From assembly GCF_007483685.1 (NCBI RefSeq), contig NZ_VMKN01000001.1, positions 620,001 through 684,000 of the forward strand: a stretch of DNA of 64,000 bases, written 5' to 3'. A program made the position numbers and the translations under genes. A model generated the notes under the pieces. That model did not search any database and was not told the origin of the DNA. It saw only the letters and a list, made by a program, of their open reading frames with translations. Source of the DNA: Litoribacter populi. GTDB taxonomy: Bacteria > Bacteroidota > Bacteroidia > Cytophagales > Cyclobacteriaceae. Of this stretch, positions 8,040 through 16,365 are shown one piece after another (position 1 is the stretch's first letter; each line of letters begins with the position of its first letter).

Positions 8040-9428
8040 TCAACCGCCTTCTCCCGGTTCTCCTAATAGGCCTACCATGTTCAATAAAACAAGTAGAATA
8101 ACTACAGGACAGATGATTCTGATAAAGAATATCCAGGCCTTTCTGGCGAAGCCTTGAAATATTGGAGATCCCAATGCTAGTTCGTTAGCGTAAACTTCAA
8201 TCTTCTGAGCCCAACCGGTGTAAAGTGCAAGCATCAAGCAGATAACTACCACGGCTAAGGTTCCAAAGAAGAAATCCATCATGTCAAAGAATCCGGATTT
8301 GATAATGCCGAAGAAATTAACCGTCATTTCATTGAAGAAATTACCTTCAATTGAGGAAAGGGCTGAAGGAATGGACAAGGCCATAGCAGCGATACCAATA
8401 GTCCAAGTAGCTTTCTTTCTTGACCATTTCTTTTCGTCAATGAAATAGGAAACAGGTACCTCAAGCATGGAAATACTGGATGTAAGGGCTGCTACCAAAA
8501 GCAAAAGGAAGAATAGGGCTCCAATGAAGTTTCCTCCTGGCATGGCGTCAAATACTGCTGGAAGTACTTCGAAAACCAGTGCAGGTCCTGCTGCAGGATC
8601 TTTACCTGGAAGAAGAGCAAACAAGGCTGGGAAAATCATCAATCCGCCCAAAAGAGCAACACCACTGTCCATACCGGCAATCCATCCAGAGGACTGGATT
8701 ACGTTGTTGTTTTTTGGCAAATAAGAACCGTAAGTAATCATAAGACCCCATCCTACAGACATAGAGAAGAAGGCTTGTCCAAGAGCGGCAAGAACTACTT
8801 CACCATTGATTTTGGAGAAGTCAGGAGATAAATAATAGCTGATACCTTCGCTTGCGCCTGGCAATGTAACCGCACGACCCGCAATGAAAAGGATGATAAG
8901 GAAAAGAACCGGCATAAGGAATTTTGCAGCTTTCTCGATACCACCAGAAATACCACCCAACACAATACCAATTGTCATCAAAAGGAATAAAAAACAAAGA
9001 GGAACTACGTACATCGGGGTGTCCTGAAATTCCTCAAAGTTGACTGGGATATTGACCAACTCAGTAAAGATGTAACCAATAGTCCAACCAGCTATTACAG
9101 AATAGTAGCTGAGTACGCAAAAACAAACCAAGATACAAAGGGCTCCGGATGCTTGCCAGAATTTGTTGCCTCCTGTGGATCGGATTGCTCCGACTGGATT
9201 TTTACCTGATTTTCTACCTAATGCAATTTCGTTGAGCAATAAGGGTAAACCGATAAGCACCACGCAAATAATATACATAAAAACAAAGGCTCCCCCACCA
9301 TTCTCACCTGTAATGTAGGGAAACCTCCAGATATTGCCCAGCCCAACTGCTGATCCGGCTGCCGCCATAATAAATCCAAAACTGGAGCCCCATTGGCCCC
9401 TACCTTGAGTATCCGTACTCGTTGCCAT
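8040..9428 (-). CDS. Sodium-dependent transporter, neurotransmitter:sodium symporter (SNF) family
   Basis: A 462-residue polytopic membrane protein. The family signature GFIMAAAGSAVGLGNIWRFP is at residues 18-37, in the first membrane segment that holds the Na+ and substrate sites. About 11-12 hydrophobic segments follow, the usual size for bacterial NSS members, which move amino acids or related solutes with Na+. The specific substrate cannot be read from the sequence. It begins 41 bases after the reductase gene ends and may be the last gene of the long minus-strand operon. Confidence 0.92.
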   Translation of the reverse strand: MATSTDTQGRGQWGSSFGFIMAAAGSAVGLGNIWRFPYITGENGGGAFVFMYIICVVLIGLPLLLNEIALGRKSGKNPVGAIRSTGGNKFWQASGALCILVCFCVLSYYSVIAGWTIGYIFTELVNIPVNFEEFQDTPMYVVPLCFLFLLMTIGIVLGGISGGIEKAAKFLMPVLFLIILFIAGRAVTLPGASEGISYYLSPDFSKINGEVVLAALGQAFFSMSVGWGLMITYGSYLPKNNNVIQSSGWIAGMDSGVALLGGLMIFPALFALLPGKDPAAGPALVFEVLPAVFDAMPGGNFIGALFFLLLLVAALTSSISMLEVPVSYFIDEKKWSRKKATWTIGIAAMALSIPSALSSIEGNFFNEMTVNFFGIIKSGFFDMMDFFFGTLAVVVICLMLALYTGWAQKIEVYANELALGSPIFQGFARKAWIFFIRIICPVVILLVLLNMVGLLGEPGEGG

Positions 9429-9469
9429 AAATGTTTATAAAATTTGTATTATTTTAAAATTGTTGATTT

Positions 9470-10399
9470 TTAAGAATTGGCTAATTTAAGTTGTTTTGCT
9501 AAAATACCAATTCCTTCTGCAAAACTTTTCGGCCTAAAATCCAATACTTTTTGGGCCTTTTCTAAGATTAATCCAGTTTTTGAAGGCCGCTTTGCCGCTT
9601 GTGTAAAAGTATCACCGCTGACTTTTTCCATATAGCCTTTATCCAATCCGAAATAATCTGCAGTAGCCAAGGCCATATCATAAGGTGTCAGGAAGTCTGG
9701 GCCACAAATGTTGAAAATTCCAGTGGCTTTTTTATGCATTATGGATTCAATGCCTTGAGCTAAGTCTTCAACCAATGTAGGAGATCGCCACTGGTCCGAT
9801 ACCACTTTGATATGCTTTTGGGCCTCGAGATTTTCCTTAACCCACAAGATAATATTGGATCTGCTGCCTCGGTGCATGGTACCATATACAAGTACGGTCC
9901 TCACTATAGCCCAAAGGTCAAGTCCGGCTTCCTTCACGAGGTATTCTCCCTCCAATTTGGTCTGACCATAATAATTGACAGGATTAGGATTATCCTCCTC
10001 TGTGTAAGGGCCACTCTCCCCATCAAATACAAAGTCTGTCGAAATGAAGATAAGATGAGCACCCAGTTTTTTACAGGTCTCCACGATGTTTTTTGTACCT
10101 ATCACGTTCTGCAAATGGCAAATCTCTTGCTTTTCCTCACATTGGTCAGCTTGAGTCATTGCTGCAGCATGGACCACCACCTCGGGTTGGAACATTTCAA
10201 ATACTTCTGTCACATGTGCTTTATCTGTGACATCCATTTGGTGATAAGAACATTCCCAGTCCTGTGGTAGTCTGCTTTCACCTCTGCCCGTAGCTAGTAC
10301 CTGATATTGTTTGGTAAGCAAAAGGGCTATCAGTTTTTGTCCCAATAGCCCATTTGCGCCTGTTACCAGGACTTTCTTAGTCGATGTATTCAAACCCAT
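9470..10399 (-). CDS. RfbD-like NAD(P)-dependent sugar reductase (SDR family)
   Basis: A 309-residue extended short-chain dehydrogenase. It has the Rossmann motif TGANGLLGQ (14-22), the serine/threonine region STDFVFDG, and the catalytic pair YYGQTK (Tyr-X3-Lys). The ending resembles dTDP-4-dehydrorhamnose reductases, but no other dTDP-rhamnose gene is nearby, so the actual substrate is open. The start overlaps the cyclophilin gene by 23 bases, keeping it in the same operon. Confidence 0.82.
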   Translation of the reverse strand: MGLNTSTKKVLVTGANGLLGQKLIALLLTKQYQVLATGRGESRLPQDWECSYHQMDVTDKAHVTEVFEMFQPEVVVHAAAMTQADQCEEKQEICHLQNVIGTKNIVETCKKLGAHLIFISTDFVFDGESGPYTEEDNPNPVNYYGQTKLEGEYLVKEAGLDLWAIVRTVLVYGTMHRGSRSNIILWVKENLEAQKHIKVVSDQWRSPTLVEDLAQGIESIMHKKATGIFNICGPDFLTPYDMALATADYFGLDKGYMEKVSGDTFTQAAKRPSKTGLILEKAQKVLDFRPKSFAEGIGILAKQLKLANS

Positions 10400-11213
10400 A
10401 GTCTCTAGTAATCCGCTCCTTGGAAACCTTCTCGACTTTTACTGTCATGAAAACCGGTTCCCGAGGTTTGTCAGCAGGTCCAGTGGGTTCTTCTGCGATC
10501 TTGTCTAAAACTTCTAGACCTTCCACCACTCTTCCAAATACTGTATAGGCATCATCCAAATGTGGCGTTCCTCCTACAGTTGTATACTTTTCGATCTGTT
10601 GGGAGGATAGTTTTTTGTCCAGATTTGTGTTATAAAACCTTTCCATTTCCTCTTTATGAGAAAGCATGAGTTTATTGATGCCATTGAAGTCCCCAAATTC
10701 ATACAATTGGGTATACTGCTCCCGAAGGTTGCGGTTGCTTTCAAGTTGGGTGTAGCGCATGAAGCTTTCCTGAAGGCGTTTCATGTCGGTGGTGAGTTCA
10801 AGTTGGTCGTAAACTCTCCCCTGCACAATGTAAAACTGTGTGCCGCTCGACCTTCTTTCTGGATTAATATTGTCGCCTTGTCTGGCTGCTGCAATCATTC
10901 CCTTGGAGTGAATGCGATGCTTGTGAATTTCGGCAGGAATGGTGTACCATTCATCCTCCGGCAATTCCTCCTTGCCAAATACATCTCCACCTTGAATCAT
11001 GAAATTCTTGATGATTCTATGAAACTCGGTAGAGTCATATCTATTGTTTTCAGCTAGGGAAATAAAGTTTTCCTTGTGTTGGGGGGTGTCGTCAAACAAA
11101 ACCGCGTACATGTTACCATGTCGGGTTTCAATGGTCACTAGGTAATCCTTTTCAGTAGCGCAAGAAGCCGCAAAAAGGCCCATCAAGACCAAATAGAGTA
11201 GATTTTTTTTCAT
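10377..11213 (-). CDS. Cyclophilin-type peptidylprolyl isomerase, lipoprotein
   Basis: A 278-residue protein with a lipoprotein signal (lipobox FAASC, Cys18), so it is membrane-anchored, probably periplasmic. The cyclophilin core is recognisable: FHRIIKNFMIQGGD near residue 60, then GTQFYIV, and VFGRVVEGLEVLDKI near the end. An insertion of about 80 residues, rich in charged helices, separates the two core halves. It speeds proline isomerisation in exported proteins. Its ATG overlaps the hemC stop by one base (TAATG). Confidence 0.9.
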   Translation of the reverse strand: MKKNLLYLVLMGLFAASCATEKDYLVTIETRHGNMYAVLFDDTPQHKENFISLAENNRYDSTEFHRIIKNFMIQGGDVFGKEELPEDEWYTIPAEIHKHRIHSKGMIAAARQGDNINPERRSSGTQFYIVQGRVYDQLELTTDMKRLQESFMRYTQLESNRNLREQYTQLYEFGDFNGINKLMLSHKEEMERFYNTNLDKKLSSQQIEKYTTVGGTPHLDDAYTVFGRVVEGLEVLDKIAEEPTGPADKPREPVFMTVKVEKVSKERITRDYGFEYID

Positions 11214-12148
11214 TATTTATTGATTTCAGCCTTTATTTCCCGAAGGATACGGTCTCCTCCCGAATTGAGTACTAAGTCGGCCAATTCTCTACCAAGCTTT
11301 TCCGCTTCACTCTGTGGGCCTTTCACATGATGGATGATTCTTTGCTGACCATCTAGGCTTACGATTCCACCTTTTAAGGCTACCTCATCACCCTCAATTT
11401 CTGCAAGTGCATATACCGGAATGCTACAGCCACCCTCCAGTACTCGGAGATAGCTTCTTTCGGCATTTAGTCGATAGCCCGTCTCTTCATGGTGGCAGGC
11501 CAAAATGATTTTCTCCCGGATTTCCTTATCCAGAGTAGCCGCAGCTTCCACTGCAATGCTGCCCTGTCCAACTGCAGGAGTGAATTCGTCAAGGGAAAGC
11601 TCGTGACGGATCAAATGGTCATACTCCATTCTATGTGCTCCGGCATAAGCCAGCAATAAAGCATCACAAACCCCTGATTCCATCTTGGCGATTCGGGTTT
11701 GTAAATTTCCCCTTACTTCCACAGTTTTGATGTGTGGATAATAATGCTTCAAGGTGGCTACTCTTCTTGTGGAGCTAGTGCCCAAGAGAAGCGGTTTGGT
11801 GCTGTCCTTGTAGTCAATGTCAGCTCTGTGGCTGAGGATTATATCATTTACTTTTTCCCTTTCGGTGAAAGCTATTATTTCAAATCCTTCCGGTAAAGAG
11901 GACTGCATATCCTTGGCGCTGTGCACAGCGATATCGATAGCTCCACTGTTAAGCTGGTCTTCCAGCTCCTCGGTAAATACTCCCTTACTCCCAATCTTGG
12001 CAATGGATACATCCAAAATCTGATCGCCCTTGGTATCGATGATCACGATTTCGCTTTCAAGGCCTGTGTTTTTCAGTAAGTCGGCAATGTGATAGGCTTG
12101 ATATAAGGCCAGCTTGCTTCCTCTGGTTCCGATTTTTACGGCTCGCAT
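11213..12148 (-). CDS. hemC: Hydroxymethylbilane synthase (porphobilinogen deaminase)
   Basis: A 311-residue enzyme that joins four porphobilinogen units into hydroxymethylbilane. It begins KIGTRGSKLALYQA, has HSAKDMQSSLPEG near residue 80, and carries the dipyrromethane cofactor cysteine in LEGGCSIP near residue 238. Both ends overlap neighbours by TAATG. hemB (23.5 kb) and hemE (28.7 kb) lie elsewhere in the window, so the tetrapyrrole pathway is not clustered. Confidence 0.97.
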   Translation of the reverse strand: MRAVKIGTRGSKLALYQAYHIADLLKNTGLESEIVIIDTKGDQILDVSIAKIGSKGVFTEELEDQLNSGAIDIAVHSAKDMQSSLPEGFEIIAFTEREKVNDIILSHRADIDYKDSTKPLLLGTSSTRRVATLKHYYPHIKTVEVRGNLQTRIAKMESGVCDALLLAYAGAHRMEYDHLIRHELSLDEFTPAVGQGSIAVEAAATLDKEIREKIILACHHEETGYRLNAERSYLRVLEGGCSIPVYALAEIEGDEVALKGGIVSLDGQQRIIHHVKGPQSEAEKLGRELADLVLNSGGDRILREIKAEINK

Positions 12149-13056
12149 TATTCTTTGATTTTCCGTTTAAAGTTCTTTTTACCCACCGAGTCCTCGATAT
12201 ATTCCACGATTTTCCCGGCGATGTTGATACCGGTGGCCTTTTCTATGCCTTCCAAACCTGGAGAGCTGTTTACCTCAAGGATAAGGGGACCTCTATCGGA
12301 CTGGAGCATGTCTACACCGGCAATATCTAGTCCTAGAGCTTTCGCGGCTCCCAAAGCAGCCAGTCTTTCTGTTTTGGATAATTTAATTATTTCGGCCTTC
12401 CCGCCTCTGTGGAGGTTTGAGCGGAATTCACCCTCGGCGCCTTGACGCTTCATGGCACCCACTACTTTGCCATTCACCACAAAAGCACGGATATCGGCAC
12501 CTTTTGCTTCCTTGATGAATTCCTGCACGATGATCCTGGCCTTAAGACCGTGGAAAGCCTCGATTACGGATTGACCCGCTTTTTTGGTTTCTGCCAATAC
12601 TACTCCAAGACCTTGTGTCCCCTCTAGCAACTTGATGATGAGAGGAGCACCGCCCACGTGTTCAATGAGTTGTTTTTCTCCCCCTTTGGAAAAGTTGGTG
12701 AAAGCAGTTTTTGGCATGCCCAAACCTGCTTTGGAAAGTATCTGTAAGCTTCTCAGTTTGTCGCGGCTACGGACAATGGCTTGAGATTCCACCGCCGAAA
12801 AGACTCCCATCAGTTCGAATTGGCGGACTACCGCCGTACCATAAAAGGTCACGGAAGCACCGATACGGGGAATAATGGCATCAATGCCTTGCAGTTTTTC
12901 CCCTTTGTAAATAATGGAGGGCCCTTCCTGCTCGATGACAAGGTCGCAAAGGGAGTGGTCCACAATAATTGCTTCATGCCCTGCTGCTATGATGGCTTGG
13001 TGTAAGCGCTTTGTGGAGTAAAGGTGGCTATTTCTAGATAGTATGGCGACTTTCAT
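12148..13056 (-). CDS. rimK: RimK-family ATP-grasp ligase
   Basis: A 302-residue ATP-grasp protein like RimK, which adds glutamate residues to the C-terminus of ribosomal protein S6. The N-terminus ([18 protein letters not shown]) and the motifs [16 protein letters not shown] and [17 protein letters not shown] are characteristic. It overlaps the retropepsin-like protease gene by four bases (ATGA), the same pairing as rimK-rimB in Pseudomonas, which supports a role in ribosome modification. The related glutathione- or coenzyme-ligase activities are possible alternatives. Confidence 0.92.
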   Translation of the reverse strand: MKVAILSRNSHLYSTKRLHQAIIAAGHEAIIVDHSLCDLVIEQEGPSIIYKGEKLQGIDAIIPRIGASVTFYGTAVVRQFELMGVFSAVESQAIVRSRDKLRSLQILSKAGLGMPKTAFTNFSKGGEKQLIEHVGGAPLIIKLLEGTQGLGVVLAETKKAGQSVIEAFHGLKARIIVQEFIKEAKGADIRAFVVNGKVVGAMKRQGAEGEFRSNLHRGGKAEIIKLSKTERLAALGAAKALGLDIAGVDMLQSDRGPLILEVNSSPGLEGIEKATGINIAGKIVEYIEDSVGKKNFKRKIKE

Positions 13057-13499
13057 CGGGTTGTTTTTTTGAAATGATGAGAAAGGTTGACCTGGTCCAC
13101 ATCTACCAAAAACCGGCCTTTAAGGGTTTTTCTCCCGATTAGGATGGCGTTTCGCATTTTGGACCGGTCGGATAGGGTGAATTCAGCTTCAAATTCTTCG
13201 CCAAACATAAGCACTTTTGTGATGATTTTATACCTTATCTCGGCTTGTCCAAAAGAGTTTTTTACTTTCTTTTGGGTGTAATTGGTTGTCTGGAAAGTTT
13301 CTCCGGTATATTTAATGTGGGTAGAGGGTAATAATCTGAATTCCAGTACTTTTTCACCTTTGATTGTTTTCTCCTCTGCATATTCGCAGTGGATGCTGCT
13401 GGTGTAGGCACCGGTGTCTACTTTTGCAGAAATCAGGTTGAGCCCCCATTTGGGCAAGGTTATCTTTTCTCGTCTCCCAATGATTCTTTTTTGTTTCAT
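13053..13499 (-). CDS. Retropepsin-like ATP-dependent zinc protease family protein (RimB-like)
   Basis: A 148-residue protein of the PF05618 family. The aspartic-protease-like motif [11 protein letters not shown] is near residue 26, and [13 protein letters not shown] near the end. The family was named zinc protease but has the DTG signature of retropepsins. It overlaps rimK by ATGA and the polymerase subunit gene by another ATGA. In Pseudomonas the homologue RimB works with RimK in S6 glutamylation control; I infer the same here. Confidence 0.85.
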   Translation of the reverse strand: MKQKRIIGRREKITLPKWGLNLISAKVDTGAYTSSIHCEYAEEKTIKGEKVLEFRLLPSTHIKYTGETFQTTNYTQKKVKNSFGQAEIRYKIITKVLMFGEEFEAEFTLSDRSKMRNAILIGRKTLKGRFLVDVDQVNLSHHFKKTTR

Positions 13500-14638
13500 A
13501 GGTTTTTGTTTCGTAGCACCTTTGCAATTGAAAAGGAAAGGTCAGTCATCAATATTTTGGGACTGGCATTTCTTTCCAAATGATAATGTGCATCATTCAA
13601 AAGTTGATAGATGGCCATGATTTTATTTTCTGTCATGGCTTTCAATGAAAAATTTTCGATAAAATCCTGGTCAGATGGTGCTGTCCTCATCAAATCATCC
13701 AACTGACTTCTTTTCAACAAGCTTTCTCGCAATACGTTTAGCCCAGTCAAAATCAAAGCTTTCTGAGCTTCCTTATCAGAGGCTGCATAGGCATCGGATT
13801 GGGTAAGTATCTCGTTGATGTCCACGGTAAAACAGTTTCTCATCCAGCTTTGGAATTTGGAAGTGTTTGCATCAGCCACCTGATCTGAAAGCAGATAAGC
13901 CTCCCTCATGCTCCCATCGGCCAAAGGCGCAATCTGCGCTGCAGCCTCAGAAGAGGTTATTCCTGAATTAGTGAGGTGCTTTTTGATTTCATCATCCTGA
14001 AATGCCCTGACTAAAATCTTTTGGGTCCTTGACAGGATGGTGGTTAAGAGCTTTTCAGGATGGTTGGTCACCATAAGGAAAAGGGTTTTCTCAGCCGGTT
14101 CCTCCAAAATCTTTAGGATGGCATTAGCAGCCGTCACGTGCATGTATTCCGGTGCCCAGATAAGCATGATTTTGTAGCCTCCCTCAAAAGACTTCAGGGA
14201 CAAAGTTTTAATAATCTGCTTGGCAGCAGCTTTGGAAATGTTGAGCTGCTTGTTCTCAAAAGCGCTATGGTAGTTCCAGTCCTGAACGTTGCCATAAGGC
14301 TGGTTGAGCGCAAAAGTTCTCCAAGGTGACATGACGTCCACCTTCTTTTTATTGCCATCATCCCCATCACTGATCAGGTTTCCTGGCACGGGGAAGGTGA
14401 ATCCCACATCGGGATGGATAAGCTTGGCCATTTTCTGGCAGGAACCGCATTCTCCACAGGCATCCTCCTCTCCTCTGTTTTCGCAATTGACATAGGTAGC
14501 CAAGGCCAGGGCCATGCTGAGGTTGGGCGAACCTTCTGGTCCGTGAAACAACAGGGCATGGGCCAAGTGGTTGTTCTTGATTGCTGTAATTAACCTTTGC
14601 TTGGTTTCGTCCAAGCCGGGGATGGATGCAAATAACAT
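13496..14638 (-). CDS. holB: DNA polymerase III delta' subunit (clamp loader)
   Basis: A 380-residue AAA+ clamp-loader protein. The P-loop is degenerate (HGPEGSPNLSMA near residue 34, lacking GKT), as expected for delta', and the zinc module has four cysteines in CENRGEEDACGECGSC. ILKILEEPAEKTLFL and SRTQKI match the sensor region of HolB/DnaX proteins. It heads the overlapping set of genes that includes rimK and hemC, so replication, ribosome modification and haem genes share one message. Confidence 0.9.
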   Translation of the reverse strand: MLFASIPGLDETKQRLITAIKNNHLAHALLFHGPEGSPNLSMALALATYVNCENRGEEDACGECGSCQKMAKLIHPDVGFTFPVPGNLISDGDDGNKKKVDVMSPWRTFALNQPYGNVQDWNYHSAFENKQLNISKAAAKQIIKTLSLKSFEGGYKIMLIWAPEYMHVTAANAILKILEEPAEKTLFLMVTNHPEKLLTTILSRTQKILVRAFQDDEIKKHLTNSGITSSEAAAQIAPLADGSMREAYLLSDQVADANTSKFQSWMRNCFTVDINEILTQSDAYAASDKEAQKALILTGLNVLRESLLKRSQLDDLMRTAPSDQDFIENFSLKAMTENKIMAIYQLLNDAHYHLERNASPKILMTDLSFSIAKVLRNKNL

Positions 14639-14658
14639 GTCGGAGAATTAGGTTCTTT

Positions 14659-15858
14659 CTAGGCTTCTTTGTCCCAAATGCGATAGGCCTTGGTCAGGTC
14701 AAAAACCTTCTGCAATATAGCCTTTTCTGTGGCATCAAACTCGAGTTTTCTTCTTTCCATCACCTTGGACGCTACTTCCTCAAACTTGCGGAACTGGAAA
14801 GTGGTAAAACCTGCGGCTCCGCCCCAAGAAAATGAAGGAATAAAGTTTCTGGGGAAGCCATCTCCGAAGATATTGGCCCCTACGCCCACTACTGTACCGG
14901 TATTAAACATGGTGTTGATGCCGCATTTAGAGTGGTCAGCCATCATGAGCCCGCAAAACTGCTGGCCTGTATTGCTGAAGCCCCCGCGGGTGTAGTCCCA
15001 CAATTTGACAGTTGCGTAGTTGTTCTTAAGGTTGGAGGTGTTGGTGTCCGCACCAAGATTGACCCATTCGCCCAACACACTGTTTCCCATAAAGCCATCA
15101 TGGCCTTTGTTGCTGAAGCCAAAGATCACCGAGTTGGAGACCTCACCGCCCACTTTGCTGTAAGGACCGATGGTAGTGTCGCCCCGCATTTTCGCTCCCA
15201 TGTTGACTGTAGAGTGCTCGCATAGAGCAAAAGGCCCCTTGATGATGGCGCCTTCTTGGATCACAGCATTTCTGCCGATATAAATCGGGCCGTCCTCAGC
15301 ATTTAATATGGCTGCCTTGATGTTTGCACCTTCCTCAACAAAGATATTGTCTTCATTGTAGGTGACAGTATGGGGGTCGTTGATGCCTGCGGATATTTTT
15401 CCTTTAGTCACCAACTCAAAATCATTCTTTATCTCCGAGCCGTTGTGTTGGAAAATGTGCCAGGTTTTGTGAATGGCTGTAAATTCCCCGTCAAACTCCA
15501 CACGCTCTTTGTTTTTGGCAGTTTCTATTTGAAATTCTGACGGATTCTGTTCTGCAGTAGCCAGCAAGGTTTGCTCTTTCCATAAAGCTTGGTTAGCACC
15601 AAGTCCTTTGATGGCTGAGATTAACGCCTCATTGGGGCAGAGTATGCCATTGATGATGATGGCTGGTTTATGGTTATGGCTGAATTTTTCTTGGAGATAG
15701 TCCTGAGTGATAAAGCCCGTGGTAGCATTGAGGTGCTTTTCCCACTTTTCGGCAATGGTAAGTATGCCCACCCTGATGTCAGCAATAGGTCTAGTGAAGG
15801 TAAAAGGTAACAAAGTGCCCCTGTAGGCCGCGTCATCAAATAAAATAATGTTTTCCAT
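14659..15858 (-). CDS. GlmU-family putative sugar nucleotidyltransferase/acetyltransferase (Bacteroidota type)
   Basis: A 399-residue protein that begins MENIILFDDAAYRGTLLPFT, the start of the alternative GlmU family of Bacteroidota. The first ~180 residues form a diverged nucleotidyltransferase-like domain without the classical GXGTRM motif. The rest is a left-handed beta-helix with hexapeptide repeats (for example GRNAVIQEGAIIKGP). It may make UDP-GlcNAc or a related nucleotide sugar. I chose ATG 15858 over the GTG two codons earlier. It ends 20 bases before holB. Confidence 0.85.
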   Translation of the reverse strand: MENIILFDDAAYRGTLLPFTFTRPIADIRVGILTIAEKWEKHLNATTGFITQDYLQEKFSHNHKPAIIINGILCPNEALISAIKGLGANQALWKEQTLLATAEQNPSEFQIETAKNKERVEFDGEFTAIHKTWHIFQHNGSEIKNDFELVTKGKISAGINDPHTVTYNEDNIFVEEGANIKAAILNAEDGPIYIGRNAVIQEGAIIKGPFALCEHSTVNMGAKMRGDTTIGPYSKVGGEVSNSVIFGFSNKGHDGFMGNSVLGEWVNLGADTNTSNLKNNYATVKLWDYTRGGFSNTGQQFCGLMMADHSKCGINTMFNTGTVVGVGANIFGDGFPRNFIPSFSWGGAAGFTTFQFRKFEEVASKVMERRKLEFDATEKAILQKVFDLTKAYRIWDKEA

Positions 15859-15872
15859 AAGCACAAAAATAA

Positions 15873-15908
15873 AAAAGTCTCCCGGAAAACAAGTTCCAGG
15901 AGACTTTT
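15873..15908 (-). terminator. Intrinsic terminator after the L31 gene
   Basis: AAAAGTCTCC (15873-15882) pairs with GGAGACTTTT (15899-15908). A T run follows on the minus strand. It separates the L31 message from the GlmU-like gene, whose ATG lies 15 bases further. Confidence 0.85.
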
Positions 15909-15927
15909 AAGTCTGGAATTAAACAAA

Positions 15928-16173
15928 TTACTGCTTTTTGTATCTTCTGTTGAATTTCTCAACTCTACCAGCTGTATCCAATAGCATTTTCTTACCAGTG
16001 TAAAAAGGGTGAGAGTTTGAGCTTACTTCAATCTTGTAAACTGGGTATTCTTTGCCGTCTTCGTAAGTGATGGTTTCGCTAGTCTCGATAGTAGACTTAG
16101 TCAAAAACATATATTCGCTAGACGTATCGTAAAATACTACGTCTCTGTAGTTAGGATGAATGTCTTTTTTCAT
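15928..16173 (-). CDS. rpmE2: 50S ribosomal protein L31 type B
   Basis: An 81-residue L31 without the zinc-binding cysteines, so the C-minus (type B) paralogue. It starts [16 protein letters not shown] and contains HPFYTGKK near residue 55, both family hallmarks. A strong promoter precedes it and a terminator follows, so it is a single-gene transcript. Confidence 0.96.
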   Translation of the reverse strand: MKKDIHPNYRDVVFYDTSSEYMFLTKSTIETSETITYEDGKEYPVYKIEVSSNSHPFYTGKKMLLDTAGRVEKFNRRYKKQ

Positions 16174-16215
16174 TGTATTACCTATTTATAAATCGCTCTT
16201 TTTCAAATTGAGGCA

Positions 16216-16246
16216 CAAAGTTATCCTTTTTTATAAAGCTGTCCAA
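16216..16246 (-). promoter_or_regulatory. Bacteroidota-type promoter of the L31 gene
   Basis: On the minus strand TTG (16246-16244), 20 bases, then TAACTTTG (16223-16216): both elements match the TTG / TAnnTTTG consensus and spacing. The leader to the ATG at 16173 would be about 35-40 bases. Confidence 0.7.
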
Positions 16247-16365
16247 ATGTTTATCAATGAATTATTTATCAGAAAAGATTTGTGGCTTCAATTGGGTGGT
16301 GAAATTAAGAAATTTACTTACATTTCATGACTTTTCTTGATGGAAATATTTTCTTTGCAGGCACT

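Noticed and set aside
7702-8043. 113-codon minus-strand frame between the barrel protein and the transporter
   Set aside because: It overlaps the barrel protein's signal peptide region and the transporter's terminator; composition is that of a non-coding AT-rich gap.
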